This document shows positions 1-7,261 of a stretch of 12,675 nucleotides of DNA, piece by piece. Source of the DNA: DATKIY01 sp035543875 (GTDB lineage: Bacteria > Actinomycetota > Actinomycetes > JAHEKZ01); contig DATKIY010000246.1 in assembly GCA_035543875.1 (NCBI GenBank), forward strand, positions 1 through 12,675, given 5' to 3'. The position numbers and the translations under genes are program-made. The notes beneath the pieces are model-generated. The model searched no databases. It saw nothing but the letters and a program-made list of their open reading frames with translations, and was not told the DNA's origin. Numbering within the stretch: position 1 is the first letter of the stretch; each line of letters starts with the position of its first letter.

Positions 1-952
1 CATCCAACACCAAAAGCACTTCATCCACCGGCGACTGCTTCTCGATGACGCGCTTAACCTTGCCCAGCTCGTCCATAAGTCCGGCCTTGGTGTGCAACCG
101 GCCGGCAGTGTCAACAATCACGACATCGGCCTCGGTTTCAATACCTGCCTTTACCGCGTCGAACGCGACGCTGGCCGGATCGCCGCCTTCCGGTCCACGA
201 ACAACCGGGACTCCGACGCGGTCACCCCAGGTCTGCAGCTGCTGCGCCGCAGCAGCACGGAATGTGTCCGCCGCACCAAGGACGACGTCTCGGTCTTCGG
301 CCACGAACACTCTGGCTAACTTGCCGGTAGTCGTCGTCTTACCTGTTCCGTTTACGCCCACCACTAAGACCACGGCTGGGCGTACACCGACGTCGTCGAC
401 ATGCAACGACCGATCCAGGCCTGGGTCTATCTGCGCCAGGAGTTCTTGACGAAGCAGCACACGTAGGGCTTCCGGGTCTGATGTGGCATCTACGCGAACC
501 CGATCGCGCAGATGGTCAACCACCTGGGACGCCACCGCCACGCCCAGATCGGCGCCGATCAGCGTCTCCTCAATTTCGTCCCAGGTCTGCTCGTCGATGG
601 TGTCGCGCGACAGCAAGGCGAGCAGTCCCTGGCCCAGCGCACCGGACCCAGCCAGCCTTGACCGCAGCCGCGCCATCCGACCAGCTGTTGGCGTGGGCCG
701 CTCGATTGTTGCGAGGTCCGCAGGTGGGATGCCTGGCTGATCAGGCAGATCGACGGTCGCAACGCGGGGCAGTTCGGTGTCAACCGCCTGTGAATCGTCG
801 TCCGTTGCGGATGCACCACTGCCGGGTGCTTGGCGTTTGCCCAGTTGAGTTGGCGCAGCATCTGCCCCGCCACCCTTGAACCTGACCAACAACGTCGCGA
901 CAAGGACAACGAGCACGACGGCGACGGCGATGACCCAGCCCCAGGTGTCCAC
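1..952 (-). CDS. ftsY: FtsY, signal recognition particle receptor (3' end outside window)
   Basis: FtsY is the SRP receptor GTPase that docks ribosome-SRP complexes at the membrane for co-translational insertion. About 317 residues are visible; the C-terminal part of the G domain lies beyond position 1. The GTG start at 952 is followed directly by a hydrophobic segment (residues about 6-24), as in many actinobacterial FtsY proteins that carry their own membrane anchor. A short acidic linker (residues about 45-62), the helical N domain and the NG GTPase domain follow. The P-loop GVNGTGKTT starts at residue 199, the DTFRAAAAQQL motif follows, and the G3 motif DTAGRLHTK starts at residue 281. 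The reading frame stays open upstream of 952 but has no ATG there, and the anchor begins right after this GTG, so I prefer this start; the Shine-Dalgarno is weak. It lies 35 bp after the small membrane gene that is coupled to smc, so smc-ftsY is probably one operon. Confidence 0.96.
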   Translation of the reverse strand, partial: MDTWGWVIAVAVVLVVLVATLLVRFKGGGADAAPTQLGKRQAPGSGASATDDDSQAVDTELPRVATVDLPDQPGIPPADLATIERPTPTAGRMARLRSRLAGSGALGQGLLALLSRDTIDEQTWDEIEETLIGADLGVAVASQVVDHLRDRVRVDATSDPEALRVLLRQELLAQIDPGLDRSLHVDDVGVRPAVVLVVGVNGTGKTTTTGKLARVFVAEDRDVVLGAADTFRAAAAQQLQTWGDRVGVPVVRGPEGGDPASVAFDAVKAGIETEADVVIVDTAGRLHTKAGLMDELGKVKRVIEKQSPVDEVLLVLD

Positions 953-987
953 GGTCGGTGAGTCTTTCAGAAGCCCTGCGGCGAGCG

Positions 988-1359
988 TTAGGCGCGCGCG
1001 GGTGAGTCCAGCAGACGACGTGCGAGGACACCGAATCCACCGGCTGCGACCGCAGCCAAGATCAGACCAAGCGCGCCGAATGCCGTGAACAAAATGGTCG
1101 ACGCCAAAGTGCCGAAGAACACCACGAGCGCACCGAGTCCCTTACGACCAGACTCGAACCGCGCGACAAACAAGAAAGCTAACGCCGCCGCCATCGATGG
1201 AATCGGTATCAGAAACAGACCCAAACCGATGGCCACAGTCCCGTCTTCGCGCACAAAAGCAGAGGCGATCAGTGTGGCGACGACCACACCAAACATCGTT
1301 GCTACCGAAACGGTGATGAAGGTCAGGAAACCCATGCGAGACGGGTCAGGGTTCTTCAC
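988..1359 (-). CDS. Small multi-pass membrane protein between smc and ftsY, function unknown
   Basis: This 123-residue protein is dominated by hydrophobic segments. I read four likely membrane helices, at about residues 10-33, 41-66, 75-91 and 93-112, joined by short charged loops (VREDG at 36-40, RFESGRKG at 67-74). The N-terminus is short and polar and the C-terminus is basic. I recognise no enzyme motif and no family I can name. Its ATG overlaps the smc stop codon in an ATGA arrangement, so its translation is probably coupled to smc, and ftsY starts 35 bp downstream. The position suggests expression with segregation and membrane-targeting genes, but that is inference from context only. The coding call is strong because the frame is open throughout, the start is coupled and the composition is coherent membrane protein; the function is unknown. 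Confidence 0.8.
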   Translation of the reverse strand: MKNPDPSRMGFLTFITVSVATMFGVVVATLIASAFVREDGTVAIGLGLFLIPIPSMAAALAFLFVARFESGRKGLGALVVFFGTLASTILFTAFGALGLILAAVAAGGFGVLARRLLDSPARA

Positions 1360-4300
1360 GCCGATTCTGCCTCGCGAAGCCGTTGGCTGATAACCGCACT
1401 TACGCCGTCGCCGCGCATCGAAACGCCGTAGAGCGCGTCGGCAACTTCCATCGTCCGCTTCTGGTGCGTAATGACAATCAGCTGACTGTTCTCTCGCAGT
1501 TCCTCATAGATGTCGAGGAGTCGTCCGAGGTTTGTGTCATCAAGAGCCGCCTCGACCTCGTCGAGCACGTAGAAGGGACTCGGGCGTGCCTTGAACAGAG
1601 CGACCAAGAATGCGACGGCAGTCAGCGACCGCTCCCCACCTGAGAGCAACGAAAGGCGCTTGATCTTCTTGCCCGGTGGTCGGGCTTCGATGTCGACACC
1701 GCTGGCCAACATGTCGCTCGGGTCGGTGAGGATGAGCTTGCCCTCACCGCCTGGGAACAAGCGGGCGAAGACCTTGACGAACTCACGCGCAACATCGTGG
1801 TACGCCTCGGTGAAGACCTGCTCCACGCGATCGTCAACCTCACGGATGATGTCCAGCAGGTCGCGACGCGTCTTCTTCAAGTCCTCCAACTGCTCGGTGA
1901 GGAACTGCTGTCGTTCTTCCATCGCGGAGAACTCTTCAAGGGCAAGCGGGTTAACTCTGCCCAACAGCGCCAAGGCTCGCTCCGCAGAGCGAAGGCGCTT
2001 TTCTTGGTCAGCACGAACGAACGGAATAGCTTCTCGAGGTTGCTCAGGTTCCTGCTCGTCAGGCGCCAGCGGCGAGGGCGGCACCAACTGATCGGGTCCG
2101 TACTCGGCAAGCAACGCTTCGCCGTCGACGCCGAACTCCTCAAGCGCTCTGGTTTCGATCTGCTCGATGCGTAGCCGCTGCTCGGTGCGGGCGACCTCGT
2201 CGCGATGAACCGAGCTGGTGAGTTGCTCGAGGTCTGCTGCCAGCTCACGACCGCGGCCACGCACAGCCAGCAACTCACCTTCGAATGCGGTGCGTGCCCG
2301 CTCCGCTTCAGCGCGGGCGATAGTTGCCGCGTTGATGGACTGGTCGAGTCGACTCAGGACGATGTCGCAAGCGCGCAGCACCGCACGTCCCACCTCGGCT
2401 TCACGGGCCGCGCGCTCGCGCCGACGGCGTGCCATCTCGCGAGCGTCACGCTCAGCCACGGCTGCCTTGTCGAGCTGGTCAGCGCGACCGTGCAACGCCC
2501 TGGCCCGCTCCTCACCAGTTCGCACAGCAAGTCGCGCCTCAGTCTCGGCATGCCTGGCTGCTGCTACGTCGGTCGCCAGCCGGTCGCGATCGTCAGTGGC
2601 GGGCTCTTCCACATCTGGCGCATTCTCTGCCGCAGCGAGTCGCTCCTCCAGCTCGACGAGAGCTGCCTGCGCAGTGACGTGCCGAGACTGCGCAGCCTCA
2701 ATCGCTGCAGACTGTCGCTGCGCTTCGGCAGTGGCGGAGCGCGCTGCAGATCCGAGCTGACCTAGTTGCTCGGCAACGGCCGCAAGACGAGCATCGGACT
2801 CGTGGAGGCGCGCCAGAGCAGCTTCGACCCGTCCCCGCGCCGACTCGCGTTCTTCACCGACCTGGGCAAGTGAGAACCGCAGCCGTTCGCAACGGTGAGT
2901 GGTGCTGGAAAGTCGCTCGCTTGCTTCGTCGACAGCGGCTTGCACCTCAAGCAAGCTCGGCGAAGACGCGGAGCCACCATGGGAGAAAGCCCGCCCCAGG
3001 AGATCGCCATCACGCGTGGCCGCAACAAGTTCGGGTTGCGACTCAATCAACGCGCGTGCTTCCGCGAGACCTTCAACGACAGCAACGCGCTCGAGGAGCT
3101 GCCTGATCGCCGGCCGCAACGTGTCCGGCGCCATCACCAGATCGACGGCATACGTGGCGTGGGCAGGTAGTGCCGGCCACCCCACGGAGCCGTGGGTCGT
3201 GCCACCCCCCACCAACAAGCCGGCCCGACCTCCGTCGTCAGTCTTCAGCAGGCGAAGCGCGTCAACCGCGACGCCCACCGAGTCGACGGCAACTGCATCA
3301 GCCGCATTTCCAAGCGCTGCCGCAACCGCGGCTTCGGCCCCTGGTTCAACGGTTAACAACGCGGCGACCGACCCAAGAACTCCGGACAGCCGATCCGTCG
3401 CCGCTAGCAGCGCACCAGATCCGTCTTTGCGCGCCAGTCCCAGTTCGAGCGCCTCCTTGCGTGCGACGAGCGCGGCGCGTTCCTGCTCGGCCGCTCGCTC
3501 TTCCTCACGCAACGCCGCAATGCGTTCCTCGGCCGACGCGAGTGCATCCGACGCGAGTTCGTGTTCTGAATCTAAGTCGACCTCGCCGGCGTCGAGACCA
3601 GCGATCTGCGCCTCAAGCGCCGCAAACTCTTCCTGGGCGTGCCGAGCACGCTCCTTGGCTTCACTAACAGATCCCTCGAGTCGCGAATGTTCGGCCGCAG
3701 CAGCGTCGGCAGTACTGCGTGCCGCATTGACCTGACCCGCCAAACGCGCCATTCCCTCGCGACGATCGGCGATCGCTCGCAGCAGTGAAGCAACACGTTG
3801 TTCTTCGGCACTCAGCAGCCGCTCAACCTCGATGCGTTGCTGTTCCAACCGAGCCAATGTCGCTCGATCGGCCGCGACCTGGTCGGCCAGCCGCGACTCC
3901 TGATCACGGATCTCACCAGCTTCGCGCTCCATGTCCTCGGGTTCACGACCAGAACGTTCGTCAGCAGGGACCTCAGCGTCATGCCGCACTCGTTCACTTG
4001 CCAATGTGGCAGTCCCGCGAAACCGGTCGGCAAGCGCTGACAACCGAAACCACGTTTCCTGCGCGCTGGTGAGCGCAGGCAGCGACTCCGCGACCGCCTG
4101 TTCCAACTCAGCCTCACGGCGTGTGATGTCAGCTAGGTCTTTCTCGGTGACGGCCCGCATCTCCAACAGCGCCGACTCGTCAGCCACTTCTTGCTGCAGC
4201 GCGACGCGTAGGGCAAAAAGGTCATCAGCCAGGATCCGCAACCGGGCGTCACGCACATCGGATTGAATAACGCTTGCGCGTTTAGCCACCTCTGCCTGAC

Positions 4301-4919
4301 GACCGAGCGGCTTGAGCTGACGACGCAGTTCCGTCGTGAGGTCAGTGAGTCGAACCAGGTTGGCTTCCATCGACTCGAGCTTGCGCAGCGCCTTCTCTTT
4401 ACGCTTGCGGTGCTTGAGCACTCCAGCCGCTTCTTCAATAAACCCGCGACGATCCTCAGGCGTTGCTGACAGCACCGAGTCGAGCTGGCCCTGACCCACG
4501 ATGACATGCATCTCTCGGCCGATGCCGGAGTCGGACAGCAGCTCCTGCACATCGAGCAGCCGACACGACTCCCCGTTGATCGCGTACTCCGAACCACCAT
4601 TGCGGAACATCGTTCGGGCGATGGTGACTTCGGAGTAATCGATCGGCAGCGCGCCGTCTGTGTTGTCGATCGTAAGCACCACTTCGGCCCGACCGAGTGG
4701 GGGACGGCCCGAGGTTCCAGCGAAGATGACGTCTTCCATCTTGCCGCCGCGCAGCGACTTCGCTCCCTGCTCCCCCATGACCCAGGAGAGCGCATCTACA
4801 ACGTTTGACTTGCCCGAACCGTTGGGACCGACAACGCAAGTGATACCCGGCTCAAAGCGCAACGTCGTGGCAGACGCAAACGACTTGAAGCCGCGCAGCG
4901 TGAGGGTCTTGAGATACAC
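1356..4919 (-). CDS. smc: Smc, chromosome segregation/condensation ATPase
   Basis: Smc is the dimeric coiled-coil ATPase that acts with ScpA and ScpB to organise and segregate the chromosome. The product is 1187 residues, the usual length. The N-terminal head has Walker A GPNGSGKS at residues 31-38, followed by the conserved stretch to about residue 180. A coiled-coil arm (about 165-500) leads to the hinge domain (about 510-645, rich in Gly, Ala and Val), then the returning coil to about 1000. The C-terminal head has the ABC signature LSGGERS at 1092 and Walker B with the catalytic pair D1120-E1121. I start at the GTG at 4919: a GAGGAG Shine-Dalgarno lies about 7 nt upstream and the protein then begins VYLKTLTLRGFKSF, the family N-terminus. 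The frame stays open to 5018, but those extra residues are not Smc-like. The stop overlaps the ATG of the next gene. Confidence 0.98.
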   Translation of the reverse strand: MYLKTLTLRGFKSFASATTLRFEPGITCVVGPNGSGKSNVVDALSWVMGEQGAKSLRGGKMEDVIFAGTSGRPPLGRAEVVLTIDNTDGALPIDYSEVTIARTMFRNGGSEYAINGESCRLLDVQELLSDSGIGREMHVIVGQGQLDSVLSATPEDRRGFIEEAAGVLKHRKRKEKALRKLESMEANLVRLTDLTTELRRQLKPLGRQAEVAKRASVIQSDVRDARLRILADDLFALRVALQQEVADESALLEMRAVTEKDLADITRREAELEQAVAESLPALTSAQETWFRLSALADRFRGTATLASERVRHDAEVPADERSGREPEDMEREAGEIRDQESRLADQVAADRATLARLEQQRIEVERLLSAEEQRVASLLRAIADRREGMARLAGQVNAARSTADAAAAEHSRLEGSVSEAKERARHAQEEFAALEAQIAGLDAGEVDLDSEHELASDALASAEERIAALREEERAAEQERAALVARKEALELGLARKDGSGALLAATDRLSGVLGSVAALLTVEPGAEAAVAAALGNAADAVAVDSVGVAVDALRLLKTDDGGRAGLLVGGGTTHGSVGWPALPAHATYAVDLVMAPDTLRPAIRQLLERVAVVEGLAEARALIESQPELVAATRDGDLLGRAFSHGGSASSPSLLEVQAAVDEASERLSSTTHRCERLRFSLAQVGEERESARGRVEAALARLHESDARLAAVAEQLGQLGSAARSATAEAQRQSAAIEAAQSRHVTAQAALVELEERLAAAENAPDVEEPATDDRDRLATDVAAARHAETEARLAVRTGEERARALHGRADQLDKAAVAERDAREMARRRRERAAREAEVGRAVLRACDIVLSRLDQSINAATIARAEAERARTAFEGELLAVRGRGRELAADLEQLTSSVHRDEVARTEQRLRIEQIETRALEEFGVDGEALLAEYGPDQLVPPSPLAPDEQEPEQPREAIPFVRADQEKRLRSAERALALLGRVNPLALEEFSAMEERQQFLTEQLEDLKKTRRDLLDIIREVDDRVEQVFTEAYHDVAREFVKVFARLFPGGEGKLILTDPSDMLASGVDIEARPPGKKIKRLSLLSGGERSLTAVAFLVALFKARPSPFYVLDEVEAALDDTNLGRLLDIYEELRENSQLIVITHQKRTMEVADALYGVSMRGDGVSAVISQRLREAESA

Positions 4920-4998
4920 CGGCCCGCTCCTCGCCGACCACTGAGGTCGGATGGGTTGTTGCGAAGGAAGTCCGGGGAAGACTAGACAAGAACCAAGC

Positions 4999-5014
4999 GG
5001 CGCCGCGGAGCGCC
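4999..5014 (-). terminator. Possible weak terminator hairpin after the small coiled-coil gene
   Basis: On the minus strand a 5-bp GC stem (GGCGC/GCGCC) with a 6-nt loop is followed by a moderately T-rich tract (GCTTGGTTCTTGTCT). It sits 28 bp after the stop of the small coiled-coil gene and before smc. The stem is short and the T tract is interrupted, so it may be only a partial terminator, or chance in GC-rich DNA. Confidence 0.25.
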
Positions 5015-5042
5015 CCACCCAGCGTGATGAATGCTACCGGCG

Positions 5043-5270
5043 CTAGGCCAGTGCTGGAGCGGCCGACACACTCTCTCGCGCGTCAAGGGCGATGATCTCG
5101 TCTGCCACTGGAGTGCCCACAGAACTGCCAACGGCCAGCAGCGCGTCGTTCTCCGAAGCCAGCCGCATGACCTCTGCTTCAAGGTCTCGGACTCGGCGAC
5201 GCAACATCGCCACCTCGGCGAGAAGCCGGGTATCAGGACCGCCGATATGACCGAGCAGCGCCTTCGCCAT
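5043..5270 (-). CDS. Small coiled-coil protein upstream of smc, function unknown
   Basis: This 75-residue soluble protein begins MAKALLGHIGGPDTRLLAEV, then has a strongly heptad-like helix at about residues 16-46 (leucines and valines alternating with Arg, Glu and Asp), and ends in an Ala/Val-rich, probably disordered tail. The N-terminal block resembles a family of small actinobacterial proteins of unknown function that I recall from memory but cannot name. I chose the ATG at 5270 because AAAGG lies 8 nt upstream on the minus strand; an in-frame GTG at 5288 would overlap that Shine-Dalgarno and add six residues. It is the first gene of the left-hand minus-strand run, 123 bp ahead of smc, and faces the divergent arginase-like gene across a 243-bp spacer. 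It could be a small scaffold or DNA-associated protein, but nothing in the sequence proves that. Confidence 0.75.
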   Translation of the reverse strand: MAKALLGHIGGPDTRLLAEVAMLRRRVRDLEAEVMRLASENDALLAVGSSVGTPVADEIIALDARESVSAAPALA

Positions 5271-5293
5271 CGTGTTGACCTTTCGCACACTGC

Positions 5294-5311
5294 CCCGGTG
5301 GGATGACCGGG
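5294..5311. repeat. Small inverted repeat upstream of the small coiled-coil gene
   Basis: CCCGGT and ACCGGG form perfect 6-bp arms around a 6-nt centre, 24 bp upstream of the ATG at 5270. On the minus strand it would lie in the 5' leader or promoter of the small coiled-coil gene. It could be an operator or a leader hairpin, but arms this short also arise by chance in GC-rich DNA. Confidence 0.3.
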
Positions 5312-5399
5312 ATGAGGGGTAAGACTGAGGGTGAAGAGGGGTCCCGCGGGGTCGCCTAGCTATCGACTGATCGGCGGCAGGCCGCAGGGATAGATCAAG

Positions 5400-5449
5400 G
5401 GTGACATTGCGGTGACGATCTGGTCAAGGCGCGGTCACGAAATGTCACC
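5400..5449. promoter_or_regulatory. Paired, inverted GTCAC direct-repeat boxes (MtrA-like) in the divergent intergenic region
   Basis: The 243-bp spacer between the divergent genes holds two copies of a GTCAC direct repeat facing each other. On the plus strand GTCAC occurs at 5434-5438 and 5444-5448 with a 5-nt spacer. On the minus strand the pair lies at 5416-5412 and 5405-5401 with a 6-nt spacer. Together they form an imperfect inverted repeat (arms 5400-5416 and 5434-5449) around a 17-nt centre. Direct repeats of this GTNAC type resemble the sites described for the actinobacterial response regulator MtrA. The identification is by motif resemblance only. The boxes end 64 bp before the plus-strand ATG and start about 130 bp before the minus-strand ATG, so either gene or both could be the target. 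Confidence 0.5.
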
Positions 5450-5513
5450 TCCGATCACCCGGTTGGCCCAGTGATCAGGCGGCACACACTGCCGTCTAGG
5501 GCAAGATCGCACC

Positions 5514-6410
5514 ATGGCAGTGGTTACGGCAGCTTTGGGCGTCCCCATCGATTCGGTGGGCGCCGCCTCGGTCGATGCGGCACCCTTTGGCACCGAGCAG
5601 ATGCCGGCGGCCCTGCGGCGGGCAGGCCTTGTGACGGGGCTTGGGCTTCCTGACCGAGGTGATCTGCCGGTCCGCCTCGTTGACCCCTCGCGCGACAGGG
5701 CGTCAGGACTCACGGCGTGGCCCAGCCTGGACGGTGCTACCCGCACGATCCGCACCGCCGTTCGCAAGCTCATCGAACAAGGTGAACGCCCACTGCTGCT
5801 CGGTGGCTGTTGCGCCATGGTTCCGGCCGCCGTCTCGGCACTGCGCGATGCGTCAGGCGCCGCCGGTGTGATCAACGTCGACGGGCACCTGGACCTCTAC
5901 GACGCTGCTACCTCCCCGACGGGTGAAGCGGCTGATGTTCCGATCGCTGCGCTTCTTGGGCATGGTGTTCCAGCCTGGAGTGACGCGTTGTCGCCCATGC
6001 CCGTTGTTGAACCAGACGAGGTGGCGTTGGTTGGGTTCCGCGACCTCGGCGAGGCGCAGGCGGCCGGTTCGGTCATGCCCGAGGCGCTCGGCATCAATTC
6101 GGTCTGGGACGTCGCTGACGTTCGCGCGGACCCAACGCGGGTTGGGGAACTTGCCGGCAGCGCACTCGGCGGCACGCGCTTTTGGGTACACCTGGACCTT
6201 GATGTGCTGAGTGAAGAAGTGATGCCAGCCACTGACTACCTCATGCCAGGTGGCTTGAACTACCCACAGCTATCGGCGCTACTGCTCCCACTCGTCCACG
6301 ACCGCGGCTTTTCCGGGCTCTCGGTGGCGTGCCTTAACCCCGACAAGGATCCGGGAGGCGCAAGCGCCCGGGCAGTCGCCGACTTACTGGTTGGAGTCCT
6401 TTCGCACTGA
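5514..6410 (+). CDS. Arginase/ureohydrolase-family protein with altered active site
   Basis: This 298-residue protein has the arginase-fold landmarks. VDGHLDLYD supplies probable metal ligands D123, H125 and D127, and HLDLD supplies D228 and D230. These are the family's DAHxD and SxDxD motifs. The first motif, normally GGDHS with a metal-binding His, reads GGCCAM (residues 97-102), so the His position appears to be C100. The motif that in arginase carries the substrate-contacting Glu (EVNP) reads CLNP, with C273. A canonical guanidino hydrolase is therefore doubtful, although it probably still binds at least one metal. I believe Cys-containing versions recur as an uncharacterised actinobacterial subfamily, from memory. 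It starts at the ATG at 5514, with only a weak Shine-Dalgarno, so it may be leaderless. It is the only plus-strand gene here and its end overlaps mutM by 27 bp. The substrate is unknown. Confidence 0.85.
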   Translation: MAVVTAALGVPIDSVGAASVDAAPFGTEQMPAALRRAGLVTGLGLPDRGDLPVRLVDPSRDRASGLTAWPSLDGATRTIRTAVRKLIEQGERPLLLGGCCAMVPAAVSALRDASGAAGVINVDGHLDLYDAATSPTGEAADVPIAALLGHGVPAWSDALSPMPVVEPDEVALVGFRDLGEAQAAGSVMPEALGINSVWDVADVRADPTRVGELAGSALGGTRFWVHLDLDVLSEEVMPATDYLMPGGLNYPQLSALLLPLVHDRGFSGLSVACLNPDKDPGGASARAVADLLVGVLSH

Positions 6411-7259
6411 CGCCACTGACGCCGGCGGGCGTTGGCAACGTGGGCAGAAGTAGGAGGAGCGGTTGGTGAAGGTGACCCGACGAATCATTGACCCGCAACG
6501 ATCGCACGGCAGCCCTGCCCGACCGTAAACGTTCAGCTCGCGTTCGAAGTAGCCGCTTTCACCGTTGACGTTCACATAAAGCTCGTCGAACGACGTGCCT
6601 CCCTGCGCTAACGCAGCTGCCATAACCTCCTGCGCGGCAAGTAGTGCTCGACGTCCCTGCTCGCGGCTGAGTCGTTCGGTCGGACGGGAGCCGTGAAGCT
6701 TGGCGCGCCACAGTGCCTCGTCGGCATAGATATTGCCGATACCTGAGACGACCGTTTGGTCGAGCAATGCGCGTTTGAGTTCTGTGCGCCGAGCCCGCAG
6801 CGCACCTACTGCGGCATCCATGTCGAACGCTGCGTCAAACGGGTCCAGCGCGATGTGTTGGATCGAGCGTGGAACGCCATGGTCGTCAACGGGCTCGATA
6901 GCCATCCCACCGAAGGTTCGCTGGTCGACAAATCGCAGTTCGGTACCACGTCCAAGCCCGATTCTGATCCGCAGGTGTCGGCCGGCATCGTCCTGCGACT
7001 TCGCGAAGCGAAACTGGCCGCTCATGCCTAAATGCGCGACAAGAGCCTCGCCACGATCAAGCGGCACCCACAGATACTTGCCCCGCCGCATCGGCGTCTG
7101 GAGCACTCGACGGGAAAGCCTCGCTGAAAAATCAGCAGCCCCGGCAACGTGCCTTCGGACCGCGCGAGGGTGCAAAACCTGCACCTCACCTACCCGGCGA
7201 CCACCGAGTCGGGCAGCAAGACCCTGCCTCACCGTCTCGACCTCGGGGAGCTCAGGCAC
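6384..7259 (-). CDS. mutM: MutM/Fpg, formamidopyrimidine-DNA glycosylase
   Basis: This bifunctional DNA glycosylase/AP lyase removes 8-oxoguanine and formamidopyrimidines from oxidised DNA. The product is 291 residues. The start is the GTG at 7259, because Fpg enzymes need Pro right after the removed initiator residue and this gives PELPEVETVRQGL from residue 2: the catalytic P2 and E3. The conserved lysine is K61 in RGKYLW. The helix-two-turn-helix is at about 172-200 (VSGIGNIYADEALW), and the C-terminal zinc finger uses C252, C255, C272 and C275. The frame stays open upstream into rnc, but those residues are not Fpg-like. It begins 2 bp after the rnc stop, which implies translational coupling. 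The last 27 bp overlap the end of the convergent arginase-like gene. All catalytic residues I looked for are present. Confidence 0.97.
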   Translation of the reverse strand: MPELPEVETVRQGLAARLGGRRVGEVQVLHPRAVRRHVAGAADFSARLSRRVLQTPMRRGKYLWVPLDRGEALVAHLGMSGQFRFAKSQDDAGRHLRIRIGLGRGTELRFVDQRTFGGMAIEPVDDHGVPRSIQHIALDPFDAAFDMDAAVGALRARRTELKRALLDQTVVSGIGNIYADEALWRAKLHGSRPTERLSREQGRRALLAAQEVMAAALAQGGTSFDELYVNVNGESGYFERELNVYGRAGLPCDRCGSMIRRVTFTNRSSYFCPRCQRPPASVASVRKDSNQ

Positions 7260-7261
7260 GC

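Noticed and set aside
2899..3735. Plus-strand open frame of 278 residues opposite smc
   Set aside because: Composition is Ser/Ala/Thr/Arg-rich, as expected from reading a high-GC gene backwards. It lies wholly inside the well-supported smc gene and has no family motif.
4920..5018. Extension of Smc to the first in-frame start at 5018
   Set aside because: The added 33 residues are not Smc-like. The GTG at 4919 has a strong Shine-Dalgarno and starts the family N-terminus.
5453..5476. GATCAC/GTGATC inverted repeat (6-bp arms, 12-bp centre) before the arginase-like gene
   Set aside because: The arms do not extend inward or outward and the spacing is not diagnostic of a known regulator. It could be chance, so it is not listed as a feature.
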